Positions 34,172 through 44,125 of a stretch of DNA of 64,000 nucleotides are shown here, one piece after another; the stretch's first letter is position 1; each line of letters starts with the position of its first letter. Source of the DNA: Deltaproteobacteria bacterium (GTDB lineage Bacteria; Desulfobacterota; DSM-4660; Desulfatiglandales; Desulfatiglandaceae); assembly GCA_019307815.1 (NCBI GenBank), contig JAFDIV010000002.1, positions 124,001 through 188,000 of the forward strand, given 5' to 3'. Below the pieces are notes generated by a model. The model did no database searches. It had not been told where the DNA came from and saw only the letters and a list, made by a program, of their open reading frames with translations. The position numbers and the translations under genes were made by a program.

Positions 34172-34363
34172 CTAAACTGGTTGTTGGGTCTGTTGCCTGC
34201 GTAACACCCTCAGAAAGTCGAGTAATGCGAGCATCTCTAGACTTTCTAAGAGCCATTTCTTGTCAGGAGGAATTGATGCAACGTGGTATTGCCGTGTGTT
34301 TTGGCTGTGGCTGCCTGGACCTGGCCTTCTATGTGCAAGGCTTATCACTTTAGCCTTTCCCAT
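34172..34363 (-). CDS. Possible small hypothetical protein
   Basis: 63 codons on the minus strand starting MGKAKVISLAHRRPGPGSHS, six bases after a near-perfect ribosome site AAAGGAGGT. The N-terminal part is basic and the C-terminal part a likely amphipathic helix (WLLESLEMLALLDFLRVLRR). It lies in the gap before rmuC. The rest of the gap, 33884-34583, holds only the palindromic repeats. No family recognised; coding status rests on the ribosome site. Confidence 0.38.
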   Translation of the reverse strand: MGKAKVISLAHRRPGPGSHSQNTRQYHVASIPPDKKWLLESLEMLALLDFLRVLRRQQTQQPV

Positions 34364-34583
34364 GGCCATACCTCCTTTTCTGGCTACAATCTGGATTCCC
34401 TTTGTCAAACACCATGCAGACAGACCCTAGTATCCACAAAAAATTTTGGCGGACACTATTTATTGTATTATCGGAAAATTCCTTGCACAGCTTTAGAGGT
34501 ACGTTACGTGTAATCTAGGTGGGTATGCGTTCAAGGGAAAATTCTTTCAATATTTGCGGAATCGGAAAACGTTTGAAAGGGGA

Positions 34584-35798
34584 CTAGTTATCCACAAGAT
34601 CTTCTTCATCTTGGACCTGTGCCTGTGGTAGGGCCCTATCCACCCTTAGTTCTTCTATGCGGTTGAGTGGCTTTTCAAGTTGCCTTCGCCTGGTGGTCAT
34701 TATGGCATCGTACTCTTTTCTGGCCTCATTAATACGCCTTCCGAGGTTTTCCAGCCTTTTGATAAAGGCCTCCCATTGCTTTTTGAAGGTGCCAAGCAGG
34801 ACAAGGATCTCGGCTGAGGTCCGCTCCAAGGCAAAGTTGTCCACGGCCTGGCGGATCACGGCCAATATGGCAAAGAGGGTGATAGGGGAGCAGATGACCA
34901 CCTTGTTTTTGAGGGCTTCTTCGGCTATTGTGGGGTCCTCTTCCTGGATGAATGCGTAGATTTGTTCATTGGGAATGAAGAGCAGCACATAGTCGAGGGT
35001 ATTTTGCTCTGGATTGATGTAGTCTCGTGTGGTGATCTCCTTTATCCTGGCCTTCACATCCCTCAGAAAGCTGTTTCGAAATTGCTGTTTTTCCATATCT
35101 GATTCTGCCTCTAGATACCGGAGATAGTTATCCAACGGAAATTTTACATCCATATTTAGCCTGAGGTCCTTTGGAAGAAGGAAGGTGAAATCAGGGCGAG
35201 TCCTGAGGCCTGCTATGGCCTTTTGCTTTACATAGTTGATATTTTCCACAAAGCCTGCCAGGCGCAGTACATCTTCGGCCATACGCTCACCCCACTGACC
35301 CCTGGCCTTGGTGCTGGCCAATGCCTCCCGGAGGGCAGTGGTGACATTGAGAAGTGCGCTCACTTGTTCCTGAGAGGCCTTGAGCTGCTGGGAGAGTTGG
35401 CCGAACTTGGCAGCCCGGTCCTTTTCCAAATCTTTTACAAGGGTTGAGACATTTTCCAGTTGGGCAGCCATTCTCTTCAATTGCTCATCTATCAAGGCCT
35501 TTTTACTTTCCAGCTCCTTGGTGGTTACTTCCCTTTCCGCATCAAAACGGGATTTTGCAAGCTTCAGGAATTCCTCAGTGGACTTGCTCAATGCATCCAG
35601 GGAAAGGTCGCCAAAGCTGGCCTTGAGCTCTGATATGATTTGCTCCATAGAGGCCCTTCTCTTTTCCTCTGCCTTTTCAATGAGGTCTTGGGCCAGGCCT
35701 TGAGCTGTTTTAGTGTGAATGAGCCTAAGGGCAAATGCTGCCAACAGGCCTAGGGCAAATCCTAGGGCCAGTGCCACAACCAAGGGAACCCACGACAT
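34584..35798 (-). CDS. rmuC: RmuC-family DNA recombination protein
   Basis: 404 residues: an N-terminal membrane anchor (WVPLVVALALGFALGLLAAF), a long coiled coil to about residue 150, then the RmuC nuclease-like domain with TKARGQWGERMAEDVLRLAGFVENINY and RPDFTFLLPKDLRLNMDVKFPLDNY, the family's diagnostic block. RmuC is thought to limit recombination between inverted repeats, with a PD-(D/E)XK-like fold. It is a single minus-strand gene in a repeat-rich stretch. Confidence 0.94.
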   Translation of the reverse strand: MSWVPLVVALALGFALGLLAAFALRLIHTKTAQGLAQDLIEKAEEKRRASMEQIISELKASFGDLSLDALSKSTEEFLKLAKSRFDAEREVTTKELESKKALIDEQLKRMAAQLENVSTLVKDLEKDRAAKFGQLSQQLKASQEQVSALLNVTTALREALASTKARGQWGERMAEDVLRLAGFVENINYVKQKAIAGLRTRPDFTFLLPKDLRLNMDVKFPLDNYLRYLEAESDMEKQQFRNSFLRDVKARIKEITTRDYINPEQNTLDYVLLFIPNEQIYAFIQEEDPTIAEEALKNKVVICSPITLFAILAVIRQAVDNFALERTSAEILVLLGTFKKQWEAFIKRLENLGRRINEARKEYDAIMTTRRRQLEKPLNRIEELRVDRALPQAQVQDEEDLVDN

Positions 35799-36074
35799 AT
35801 TTGTCTCCTCTTTATACTCCGTTGCCCTGACTCTACTTTTAAATCTCTTTGTTTGTCAATAAAGCAAAAGCAACAGGGTTTATTGACAATTCATGGAAAA
35901 AGGCTGAAAATGAAATTGAATCATTTGACCTTGCTAATTGTCTGATTAGATTTTGTAAATAAGACTCCGCAAGACAAATGAGCCATTCTGCCCCAGGTCT
36001 TTGAGGCTGAAGACTCATTGAGCCATTTTGCTTCTATCTAGAATGAACGCGTTTAGCATGAAAGGAGGAAGAAA

Positions 36075-37442
36075 ATGGCTGTACTGAGACATGCTAAAGA
36101 GGCCTCCCGCCAATGGGTTATCCGCCAGATGGTCAAATTGCTCCCCAGGCTCACTATGGAAAACATGGAAACCATGATAAGCCTCGGTCAAAAGCTCCTC
36201 AAGAACCCTGAATATATCGATGTTGCAGAATCACTGAAAAGATATATTCGGGAAAGACACCCGGCGGTAAAGGTCGTGGAGAAGGTGTTGTATGACCTTT
36301 CTCCAGAGGCGAGATTTAGAACGATCTACAATCTCTTCATTAAAGGCCTGCTTTATGGGACCACGTACAGGGAGGAACTGGAGCAGGAACTGGGCTTCAG
36401 ACCACCTCTGTTTTTTGTGATCAGCCCCACCATGCGGTGCAACCTGAAGTGTTATGGATGCTATTCCGGGGAATATGAGCAAGGCTATGGACTGAGCACC
36501 GAGGTGCTGGATCGTGTCTTTACCGAGGCAGAAGAACTGGGAATGGCCTTTATCACGGTGTCAGGTGGAGAGCCTTTTATCAGGAAAGACCTCTTGGATC
36601 TCTTTGAAAACCATAAAGACATGATGTTTCAGGTCTACACAAATGGGACCCTCATTGACCAGGAAATGGCCAAGAGGCTGGCCAAGATGGGGAATGTGGC
36701 TCCCATGATCAGCATTGAAGGCTTCAAAGAGATTACGGATGAGCGCCGTGGCCAAGGGTATTTTGATAGAATCATGAAGACCATGGACCACCTGCGCGAA
36801 CAAGGGGTTTTGTTTGGGGCATCGGTTTGCCAGACCCGCAGAAACTATCTTGAGGTGAGCAGTGAAGCCTTTGCAGATCTGATGGCGGAAAAGGGCGTTT
36901 TTCTCATCTGGCATTTTCAATATATCCCCATTGGCCGGAATCCTGACCTCAGCCTGATGCTTATCCCTGAAATGCGCGATACCATCCGCAGAAGGCTGAG
37001 GTACATCAGGAACAACTGGCCTTTCTTTATTTGCGATTTTTGGAATGATGGTCCTTATGTGAATGGTTGCATTGCAGGTGGCCGGGAATACTTCCATATC
37101 AATGCCAATGGTGATGTGGAGCCGTGTGTATTTGTGCACTTTGCTGTAGATAATATAAAAGAGAAAAGTCTTAAGGAGGTGCTCAATTCGGATTTCTTCA
37201 AAGATATCCGAGCCCATCAACCCTGGTCTGAAAACCCGCTTTGCCCCTGCATGATAATTGATAACCCCCATTGCCTGCGCGATATGGTGAGGCGCCACAG
37301 GCCCATTCCCACGCATGTGGGAGCAGAAAAGATCCTCAACGAACTGGCCCCTTATCTTGATGACTATGCCCAGAGTTATCACCAACTGGCTCACAAGGCC
37401 TGGAACGAGGAGTATGCAGAGGAGTACGGCAGGTATCTCTAG
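36075..37442 (+). CDS. Radical SAM protein with SPASM-like C-terminus
   Basis: 455 residues. The radical SAM motif is SPTMRCNLKCYGCYSG (cluster cysteines near 119-126), followed by VSGGEPFIRKDLLDL and VYTNGTLID. The C-terminal cysteines (GCIAGGREYFHINANGDVEPC and NPLCPCMIIDNPHC) resemble a SPASM/twitch auxiliary-cluster domain, used by peptide-maturing enzymes and some metabolic ones. No peptide-precursor gene was spotted nearby. AAAGGAGGA precedes the ATG. It stands alone, with 200 bases to the next gene. Confidence 0.9.
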   Translation: MAVLRHAKEASRQWVIRQMVKLLPRLTMENMETMISLGQKLLKNPEYIDVAESLKRYIRERHPAVKVVEKVLYDLSPEARFRTIYNLFIKGLLYGTTYREELEQELGFRPPLFFVISPTMRCNLKCYGCYSGEYEQGYGLSTEVLDRVFTEAEELGMAFITVSGGEPFIRKDLLDLFENHKDMMFQVYTNGTLIDQEMAKRLAKMGNVAPMISIEGFKEITDERRGQGYFDRIMKTMDHLREQGVLFGASVCQTRRNYLEVSSEAFADLMAEKGVFLIWHFQYIPIGRNPDLSLMLIPEMRDTIRRRLRYIRNNWPFFICDFWNDGPYVNGCIAGGREYFHINANGDVEPCVFVHFAVDNIKEKSLKEVLNSDFFKDIRAHQPWSENPLCPCMIIDNPHCLRDMVRRHRPIPTHVGAEKILNELAPYLDDYAQSYHQLAHKAWNEEYAEEYGRYL

Positions 37443-37644
37443 GATAAGGAAGAACCAGTGCCCTAAAACCAATTTTTACCCAAAACAGCCTTGAGCAAGA
37501 ATGGGTAAATTACCCAAATGTGCTTTGGGCAAAAATGGGTAAAACTTGGGGAGGAGGATTTGGAGCTTATCTTGACACGTCCCAGAACCTACTCTATAGT
37601 CTGGCCATAGACCCACGAGTTCCACTGACAAGGAGGAAGTCCAG

Positions 37645-38823
37645 GTGAACAATGACACGAGCCAGTTGGAGGGCCATAACGCCAGACCCCTTGATGGAGT
37701 CAAAGTGATTGAAATGGCAGGGCTTGCCCCTTCCCCTTACTGTGGGATGCTGCTGGCGGACTTTGGGGCCGATGTGGTAGTGGTGGACCGACCCAGCAAG
37801 GGCATGCCTGAAATACCCAATCTCATGGCAAAAAACCCTTTTGACCGTGGGAAGCGCTTTATCCGAGTCAATCTCAAGACAAAGGATGGGGTGGATATTG
37901 TGAAAAAGATGATGGAGCGGTACGACGTGCTGATAGAGCCCTACCGCCCTGGTGTAATGGAATCGCTGGGCCTGGGACCCGAAGAGGCTCTCAAGATGAA
38001 TCCAAAACTTATCTATGCGCGTCTTACTGGATGGGGGCAGGCAGGGCCGTATGCCTCCATGGCAGGCCATGACATAGACTATATCGCCCTATCCGGTGCC
38101 CTTTCTCTTTTCAGAAGGAAAGGGGAGAAACCACTTCCTCCATGCAATATCCTTGGCGACTTTGCTGGTGGCGGTATGCTCTGCGCCATGGGGATCTTAT
38201 TGGCCCTCATTGAAAGGAGCCGTTCGGGAAAAGGACAGGTAATTGACGCGGCCATGCTGGATGGGGCGGCCAACTTGTCCACATTTTTCTATGGCCTTTT
38301 GGGAAATGGCCTTATGACGCTGGATATCGGAACCAATGTGCTGGACTCAGGCGCGCCATATTACCAGACCTATGAGACTGCGGATGGAAAGTTTGTGGCC
38401 GTGGGAGCTATTGAGGCCCGGTTTTATGAAAAATTGCTCCAAGGTCTGGGGCTGGACCCTTCCACCCTTCCGGATCAGAACGACACGAAAAGATGGCCCG
38501 AGATGACTCAGCGGTTTGCAGGGGTGTTTAAGACAAAGACAAGAGACGAATGGATGAAAATCTTTGAGGGCACGGATGCCTGTGTCGCCCCTGTGCTGGA
38601 ATTGGATGAAGTGAACGCTCATTCTCACAACCGTCTGAGAAACGTATTCCTGGAGGTAGGCGGTGTAATGCAGCCGGCCCCTGCCCCCAGGCTTTCACGT
38701 ACACCGGGTAAAGCCGGATCCCTTGCTGACTCCAGGGGGACAAACGCACAAGAGGTACTGAAAGAAATTGGTTATTCAGATGAAGCGATTCGAGGCCTGT
38801 TTGACAGGGGCGCAATTGAGTAA
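37645..38823 (+). CDS. CaiB/BaiF CoA-transferase family, alpha-methylacyl-CoA racemase-like
   Basis: 392 residues, GTG start with AAGGAGG upstream. The order of motifs follows the AMACR branch of family III CoA-transferases: GLAPSPYCGMLLADFGADVV (near 25-45), RLTGWGQAGPYASMAGHDIDY with the catalytic His near 146, and CNILGDFAGGGM with the catalytic Asp near 172. The racemase would let beta-oxidation handle branched acyl-CoAs of both configurations, in line with the etf and ligase genes. A CoA-transferase activity cannot be ruled out. A flavoprotein gene follows 21 bases later. Confidence 0.9.
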   Translation: MNNDTSQLEGHNARPLDGVKVIEMAGLAPSPYCGMLLADFGADVVVVDRPSKGMPEIPNLMAKNPFDRGKRFIRVNLKTKDGVDIVKKMMERYDVLIEPYRPGVMESLGLGPEEALKMNPKLIYARLTGWGQAGPYASMAGHDIDYIALSGALSLFRRKGEKPLPPCNILGDFAGGGMLCAMGILLALIERSRSGKGQVIDAAMLDGAANLSTFFYGLLGNGLMTLDIGTNVLDSGAPYYQTYETADGKFVAVGAIEARFYEKLLQGLGLDPSTLPDQNDTKRWPEMTQRFAGVFKTKTRDEWMKIFEGTDACVAPVLELDEVNAHSHNRLRNVFLEVGGVMQPAPAPRLSRTPGKAGSLADSRGTNAQEVLKEIGYSDEAIRGLFDRGAIE

Positions 38824-38844
38824 CCTATAAAGGACGGAGCCGAC

Positions 38845-40206
38845 ATGGACTATGACGTGATTATTGTGGGAGCTGGCCCGGCCGGAATATTTGCAGCACT
38901 GACCTTGGCCAAGCAAGGGGTGAAAAGGGTCCTGGTACTGGAAAAGGGCCGCGACATCGTTGAGCGGGACAGGCGCCGCCCCCCCGATGTCCTCTGCGGA
39001 TGGGGCGGGGCAGGTGCCTTTAGTGACGGCAAGCTGACCTTTTCACCAGAAATAGGGGGGAATCTGGGGGACTATGTGGAGCCCAGCAGATTGGAAGGGC
39101 TTTTGAAGGAAGCGGATGAGACCTGGGTAAGCCATGGTGCCCCCGGAAACATATATGGCGATATTTCTCCAAAGGTGGAAGAAATGGCTGATCGGGCCCG
39201 GCTGGCCGATCTTCAGTTGATCCCCATGCGCGTCCGGCATATCGGTACGGAAAACTGTGTGGCTGTGCTAAAGGGCTTGAAGGAGTCCCTTGCAGGCACT
39301 GTGGAGATAAGGACAGGGTGTGAGGTTAAGGAGCTTGTTGCCCCGGAAAATACCATCTACGGCGTAAAACTGAGCAATGACCAGATGATCACCTGCCAGT
39401 ACGTGATTGCAGCTCCTGGGCGATCAGGTGCTCCATGGATGAAGGTGCAGGCTGAGGCCCTTGGTCTCAGAACAGAGGCAAGTCCGGTGGACATCGGGGT
39501 GAGGGTGGAACTTCCGGCAGTGGTACTCAAAGAGATTACGGATGTGGTGTATGAGTCCAAGCTGGTCTATTACTCTAAGACCTTTGACGACAAGGTGCGA
39601 ACCTTTTGCATGAATCCATTCGGCGAAGTGGTCCTGGAAAAGAATGAGGATATGGTTACTGTCAACGGCCACAGTTATGCAGGCAGAAAGACGGAAAATA
39701 CCAATTTCGCCATCTTGGTCAGCAGTGCCTTTACAGAGCCCTTTGATGATCCAATTGCCTATGGCCGTTATATTGCAAGGCTGGCCAATTTGTTGGGAAA
39801 GGGAGTTATCATCCAGCGCCTAGGTGATCTGCTGGCAGGGAGAAGGAGTACGCCCCAGCGAATTGCAAAGGGCCTCACCCGCCCTACACTAAAAGAGGCC
39901 ACACCCGGTGACCTAAGCTTTGTATTCCCATATCGGCATCTTATGGGGATCACCGAGATGCTCCAGGCATTGGAAAAGCTCGCGCCGGGGGTGTATTCCC
40001 GTCATACCTTGCTCTATGGCGTAGAGGTGAAATTTTACTCCAATAGAATTGCCGTATCAAAAGAACTGGAGACAAGCATTAAGAATCTTTTTGCCATTGG
40101 AGATGGTGCAGGTATTACCCGTGGTCTACTTCAGGCCTCGGCCAGTGGTATTTGGGCAGCACGAGCCATTGCAAGGAGAATAAAAGGAGAAGAGCCAACG
40201 CCTTAG
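38845..40206 (+). CDS. FAD-dependent NAD(P)/FAD oxidoreductase (COG2509-like)
   Basis: 453 residues opening with the dinucleotide-binding MDYDVIIVGAGPAGIFAA and LVLEKG. The family-specific GWGGAGAFSDGKL (near 51-63) marks the uncharacterised FAD dehydrogenase group COG2509. The C-terminal FAD loop is NLFAIGDGAGITRGLLQASASG. The reaction is unknown. The 21-base spacing to the AMACR-like gene suggests an operon and perhaps an acyl-CoA or unsaturated-acid substrate, as inference. Confidence 0.9.
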   Translation: MDYDVIIVGAGPAGIFAALTLAKQGVKRVLVLEKGRDIVERDRRRPPDVLCGWGGAGAFSDGKLTFSPEIGGNLGDYVEPSRLEGLLKEADETWVSHGAPGNIYGDISPKVEEMADRARLADLQLIPMRVRHIGTENCVAVLKGLKESLAGTVEIRTGCEVKELVAPENTIYGVKLSNDQMITCQYVIAAPGRSGAPWMKVQAEALGLRTEASPVDIGVRVELPAVVLKEITDVVYESKLVYYSKTFDDKVRTFCMNPFGEVVLEKNEDMVTVNGHSYAGRKTENTNFAILVSSAFTEPFDDPIAYGRYIARLANLLGKGVIIQRLGDLLAGRRSTPQRIAKGLTRPTLKEATPGDLSFVFPYRHLMGITEMLQALEKLAPGVYSRHTLLYGVEVKFYSNRIAVSKELETSIKNLFAIGDGAGITRGLLQASASGIWAARAIARRIKGEEPTP

Positions 40207-40597
40207 TAGTCCGTAAATTTACCCTTGCCCAATACCGCGCATGTTGTGGCCCTTTTCCCTTGACACACAATGCCATTCCCACCATAGTCCCCTTCAGAAA
40301 AAGCAACTCCTTATCCATAATATCATGCCATATACACTCCTCGTTCGAAGGAATATATAATATTAAATGGGTTTGATAATTGCTGTCTGACCACATCCTT
40401 GTTAACCTTATCATGACATGTTAATCATAAACTGCTCAAATTATCTTAAAGATTCAGGGGTAATTTTTTTGGCTGCCCAAGTAGGCTTCTAAGTCAAGAA
40501 ACCCAAACTTGTAGTGCTATAAGGGCCTTGGGCCGTTGGCAAATATAATATGGCAATGGGAAACTCCTTAACCCCAAAAAATAAGGAGGGTATGATC
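40207..40597. other. Intergenic region upstream of the TRAP transporter operon
   Basis: 390 bases with no supported gene. A short hydrophilic minus-strand frame lacks a ribosome site. An A/T-rich segment lies around 40345-40460. No clear sigma-54 or sigma-70 promoter could be settled on by eye. Confidence 0.35.
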
Positions 40598-41623
40598 ATG
40601 AGAAAATTAATCCTTTGGCTTCTAGTCTTTTTCTTTGCCCTTTGTTCCGGCCCTTTTGTTGCCCATCAGGCCAGGTGCGAAACCATTCAGCTAAAAATGG
40701 CCCACTTCATGTCTCCGATGCATATACAACACCGCAAATCCTTTGTTCCCTTTTCAAAGAAGGTGGAGGAGCTAACTGGTGGAAGGGTGAAAATCAAGAT
40801 ATACCCCGGGGGTGCCTTGGGCGGACCAAAGCAGCTTCCAGATGCTGTTCTGTCAGGAATCACTGATATTGCATTTATTATCCCTTCTTACTCAACTGGC
40901 AGGTTTATCCGCATGTCTGTTTTGGGTCTTCCTTTCATGGTTAACAGCGCGCTTCACGCCACTAAAGTGATCTATGATCTCTATGACAAGTATCTTGCTG
41001 AGGACTTCAAAGACTATAAGGTACTCTGGTTTTACTCATGCGGCACTGGTCAACTCCACTCTGTGCCAAAACCCATACAAAATATCTCTGACCTTAATGG
41101 CATGAAAATGCGCGCCCCTTCTGCGTATATGAGCAAGGCCCTTAAACTCTTGGGAGCAAACCCTGTTGGAATGCCAATTTCCAAACTGACCATTTCCCTT
41201 GAAAAGGGTGTAATTGACGGCATGCTGACCCCTTACAGCGCTGTAGAAGACTTCAGGCTGTTCGACCTGGTGAAGTACATCACTGAAGTCAAGATGTATG
41301 TCTCCCCAATGGCGGTGGTTATGAATAAACGAAAATTCGCTTCCCTTCCTGACTTTGCTAAGAAGGCCATAGATCAGGCATCCGGCAGGCAATGGGGGCT
41401 TCATGCTGCACGCGTATATGGCAGCGAAGATCAAGAAGTAGTGGAAGAGATCAGAAGGCAGGGCAAGATAACCATCATAAAGCTATCAGATGCAAAGCGC
41501 CGTGAGTTTATTGAAAGACTCAAGGTTATGCAAAGGGACTGGGTGAGGGATATGACCAAGAAAGGACTTCCTGCAAAAGAGATACTGGATGCTGCTTTGA
41601 AATCAGCCGCAAGAAATGAATAA
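40598..41623 (+). CDS. dctP: TRAP transporter solute-binding protein (DctP family)
   Basis: 341 residues. The signal peptide MRKLILWLLVFFFALC is cut near residue 27-29 (ARC-ET). The mature protein begins IQLKMAHFMSPMHIQHRKSFVPFSKKVEELTGGRVKIKIYP in three parts, standard for DctP proteins, with MKMRAPSAYMSKALKLLGANPVGMP holding the ligand-pairing Arg near 152. AAGGAGG is eight bases before ATG 40598. It forms an operon with the two permease genes. The substrate is a carboxylate, not further defined. Confidence 0.94.
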   Translation: MRKLILWLLVFFFALCSGPFVAHQARCETIQLKMAHFMSPMHIQHRKSFVPFSKKVEELTGGRVKIKIYPGGALGGPKQLPDAVLSGITDIAFIIPSYSTGRFIRMSVLGLPFMVNSALHATKVIYDLYDKYLAEDFKDYKVLWFYSCGTGQLHSVPKPIQNISDLNGMKMRAPSAYMSKALKLLGANPVGMPISKLTISLEKGVIDGMLTPYSAVEDFRLFDLVKYITEVKMYVSPMAVVMNKRKFASLPDFAKKAIDQASGRQWGLHAARVYGSEDQEVVEEIRRQGKITIIKLSDAKRREFIERLKVMQRDWVRDMTKKGLPAKEILDAALKSAARNE

Positions 41624-41715
41624 ACCCTATTTAATAGTAAAATCTTTACTTGTTGATTTCCAGGCCGGCTGGTGCTCTTCCTGAAGCTGGCCTGGAAACA
41701 AGGGGTAAATTGTAT

Positions 41716-42222
41716 ATGGAAGACGAGCGTCTCAGTAATGGCCCGGGAAGGTGGACTTCTTATCTGTGGAAATTCGTAAGCTGGATTGCATGGGGAGTCC
41801 TTTTTTTCATGATGTTTCTCACCGTATCCGACGTGTTCATGAGAAAGGTCTTCAATCATTCCATCCTGGGGACGGTTGAGCTCACCCAGTTTATGCTTCT
41901 TATTCTCATCTTTTTCTCACTTGCCCAGACCGAGTTAATGGATGGCCATGTCAAGGTGGACTTGATTGTGAGTAGATTTGGGGCGCGAGTCCAGTCCTTC
42001 TTTGATCTCATAACACAGTTTTCCTGCTTTTTACTCAGCGGGCTCATGACTTGGTCCACTATACTTTATGCGGAAATGATGAGGGCCAGCGGGGAGGTGT
42101 CCCAGGATCTTTGGCTGCCAGTATATCCCTTTGTATATGTAGTGGCTGTAGGCTGGGGTCTTCTTGGAATTGCCCTTATCATCAAATTTACTCTGGCCCT
42201 TAGAAAAGCGGTGAGGCCATGA
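41716..42222 (+). CDS. dctQ: TRAP transporter small permease (DctQ family)
   Basis: 168 residues with four transmembrane helices, including WKFVSWIAWGVLFFMMFLTV, ELTQFMLLILIFFSLAQ (the typical E-T-Q DctQ segment), and the C-terminal VYVVAVGWGLLGIALIIK. ATG 41716 is preceded by AAGGGG; an upstream open extension has no ribosome site. Its stop overlaps the start of the large permease by 4 bases. Confidence 0.92.
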   Translation: MEDERLSNGPGRWTSYLWKFVSWIAWGVLFFMMFLTVSDVFMRKVFNHSILGTVELTQFMLLILIFFSLAQTELMDGHVKVDLIVSRFGARVQSFFDLITQFSCFLLSGLMTWSTILYAEMMRASGEVSQDLWLPVYPFVYVVAVGWGLLGIALIIKFTLALRKAVRP

Positions 42223-43523
42223 GCCCTGTAGTCATCGGCGGTATTGGGATTCTTTTTCTCTTCCTATTGCTTGCCATGCGCATGCAAATCGGGTTCAGCA
42301 TGGCCATGGTAGGGTTCCTGGGTTTTGCCATTCTGGGCTCCTTGAAGCCTAGCTTTACCATACTCGGAATGGAGCCTTTCAAGATAGGCGGCTCATATAG
42401 CCTTACCGTCATTCCCCTTTTTATCCTCATGGGCCAATTTGCCAACCATTCTAGGATGGGCTCTGAAATATACCAGACCGTTTACCGATGGATCGGGTTT
42501 CTGCCCGGGGGGCTGAGTATGGCCACCATTGGGGCCTGTGGCGGGTTTGCGGCCATTTCAGGCTCCTCCCTTGCTGCAGCGGCAACAATGGGCATGGTTG
42601 CACTTCCGGAAATGAAGCGCTTCGAATATGACGACTCCCTTGCCACCGGGTGCATTGCCGCAGGAGGAACCCTGGGAATTCTGATTCCTCCCAGTACTGT
42701 AATGATAATTTATGGTATCCTAACCCAACAGCCAATCGCTACCTTGTTTATTGCGGGGATCCTACCGGGCCTTCTCCTGACCGTTCTGTTTATTTTAACC
42801 ATTTATATTATGACAAAGCTGGACCCCACACTGGGTCCTCCTGGCCCCAGCTTTTCCATGAAAGAGAGGATTTATTCCCTAAAAGACACCTGGGGTATCA
42901 TCGCCCTGTTCCTGCTGGTGATCGGAGGGCTTTACACCGGGTGGTTCACGCCCACAGAAGCCGCAGGCGTTGGGGCTTTTGGCGCGTTTCTCATCACCAT
43001 AACAAAGGGAAGACTTACCTGGCGCAACCTTACAGCATCTCTGGATCAGACAGCGCGAACAACGGCCATGGTATTCCTGATACTTATAGGTGCAAGTATA
43101 TTTGGATACTTCTTGACAGTAAGCCAGATCCCTGACCAGCTTTCCCTTATTGCCATGCACGCTGGGTTGAATAGGTATATTATACTCTCGCTGATTATTA
43201 TTGCTTATATCATCCTTGGATGTTTCATGGAGGGCCTTGCCATCATGGTCCTCACCATACCTATCATTTATCCTATGGTGCTTGAGATGGGGTTTGATCC
43301 CATATGGTTTGGAGTCATTATAACGCTTGTAATGGAAATGAGCCTTATCACGCCACCGGTAGGAATCAACGTATTCATCATAAGCGGGATCGCAAAAGAT
43401 GTTCCCATGTATACCATCTTTAGGGGCATCATTCCCTTTTGGTTCGCCATGCTGGCATGCATTATCCTCCTAGTCCTTTTCCCACAGATAGCCCTTTTCC
43501 TTCCCCAGACCATGAGAGGATAA
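42219..43523 (+). CDS. dctM: TRAP transporter large permease (DctM family)
   Basis: 434 residues, about 12 hydrophobic helices. Family segments include IGACGGFAAISGSSLAAAATMG (near 103-124) and GTLGILIPPSTVMIIYG (near 150-166), the conserved substrate- and sodium-binding elements of DctM. It uses an ion gradient to drive uptake of the acid bound by DctP. Last gene of the TRAP operon; the convergent mogA-like gene follows after 88 bases. Confidence 0.95.
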   Translation: MSPVVIGGIGILFLFLLLAMRMQIGFSMAMVGFLGFAILGSLKPSFTILGMEPFKIGGSYSLTVIPLFILMGQFANHSRMGSEIYQTVYRWIGFLPGGLSMATIGACGGFAAISGSSLAAAATMGMVALPEMKRFEYDDSLATGCIAAGGTLGILIPPSTVMIIYGILTQQPIATLFIAGILPGLLLTVLFILTIYIMTKLDPTLGPPGPSFSMKERIYSLKDTWGIIALFLLVIGGLYTGWFTPTEAAGVGAFGAFLITITKGRLTWRNLTASLDQTARTTAMVFLILIGASIFGYFLTVSQIPDQLSLIAMHAGLNRYIILSLIIIAYIILGCFMEGLAIMVLTIPIIYPMVLEMGFDPIWFGVIITLVMEMSLITPPVGINVFIISGIAKDVPMYTIFRGIIPFWFAMLACIILLVLFPQIALFLPQTMRG

Positions 43524-43611
43524 CCGATACAGTGCGAGGAGCACCTTTCGGTGGAGGCAGGCCTCAAAACAGCCAAAAAGAAAATTATAAAGGAATAGCA
43601 AAAAGAGGCTT

Positions 43612-44121
43612 TTAAGTGGCGCATTCGCTCGTGTCGCCTGCCAGTTTTGAAAGGGCGTGTTCAAGGGCGGGGACCACCACAGAGAGGTTTTCCACTGCTG
43701 CCCGTGGGCTGCCAGGTACGTTGATAATCAGGCATGACTTCCTGACCCCGGCCACTGCCCTAGAGATCATGGCATGGGGGGTTTTTTTGAGGCTTTCTGC
43801 CCGCATGGCCTCAGCCATGCCAGGGACTTCATAGTCAATCACGGCCTTGGTGGCCTGGGGGGTCACATCACGGGGGGTAAGGCCGGTGCCCCCGGTAGTC
43901 ACGATAAGGGAGAGGCCCTTTTTATCTACCCATTCTATAAGAATCTTCTCTATTTGGTCCTGTTCGTCCGGGACCATATCCCTTTGTTCAACCCGGAAGC
44001 CCTTTTCCTGGAGCAGCGCTTCCACGGCATCCCCGCTTCGATCCTCCCTTAGTCCCTGGGACCCCTTGTCGCTTACGGTCAGGACTCCAGCACGAAAAGA
44101 CAATTGATTGACCGAGCTCAT
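43612..44121 (-). CDS. Molybdenum cofactor biosynthesis protein, MogA/MoaB family
   Basis: 169 residues. It activates molybdopterin by adenylylation. Motifs: AGVLTVSDKGSQGLREDRSG (near 11-30), the nucleotide/molybdopterin loop TTGGTGLTPRDVTPQA (near 75-90), and INVPGSPRAA (near 133). It supports molybdo- or tungsto-enzymes such as formate dehydrogenase, some of which are selenoproteins. It starts 4 bases after the stop of the EF-G-like gene, an odd functional pairing but clearly one transcript. Confidence 0.93.
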   Translation of the reverse strand: MSSVNQLSFRAGVLTVSDKGSQGLREDRSGDAVEALLQEKGFRVEQRDMVPDEQDQIEKILIEWVDKKGLSLIVTTGGTGLTPRDVTPQATKAVIDYEVPGMAEAMRAESLKKTPHAMISRAVAGVRKSCLIINVPGSPRAAVENLSVVVPALEHALSKLAGDTSECAT

Positions 44122-44125
44122 GCCT

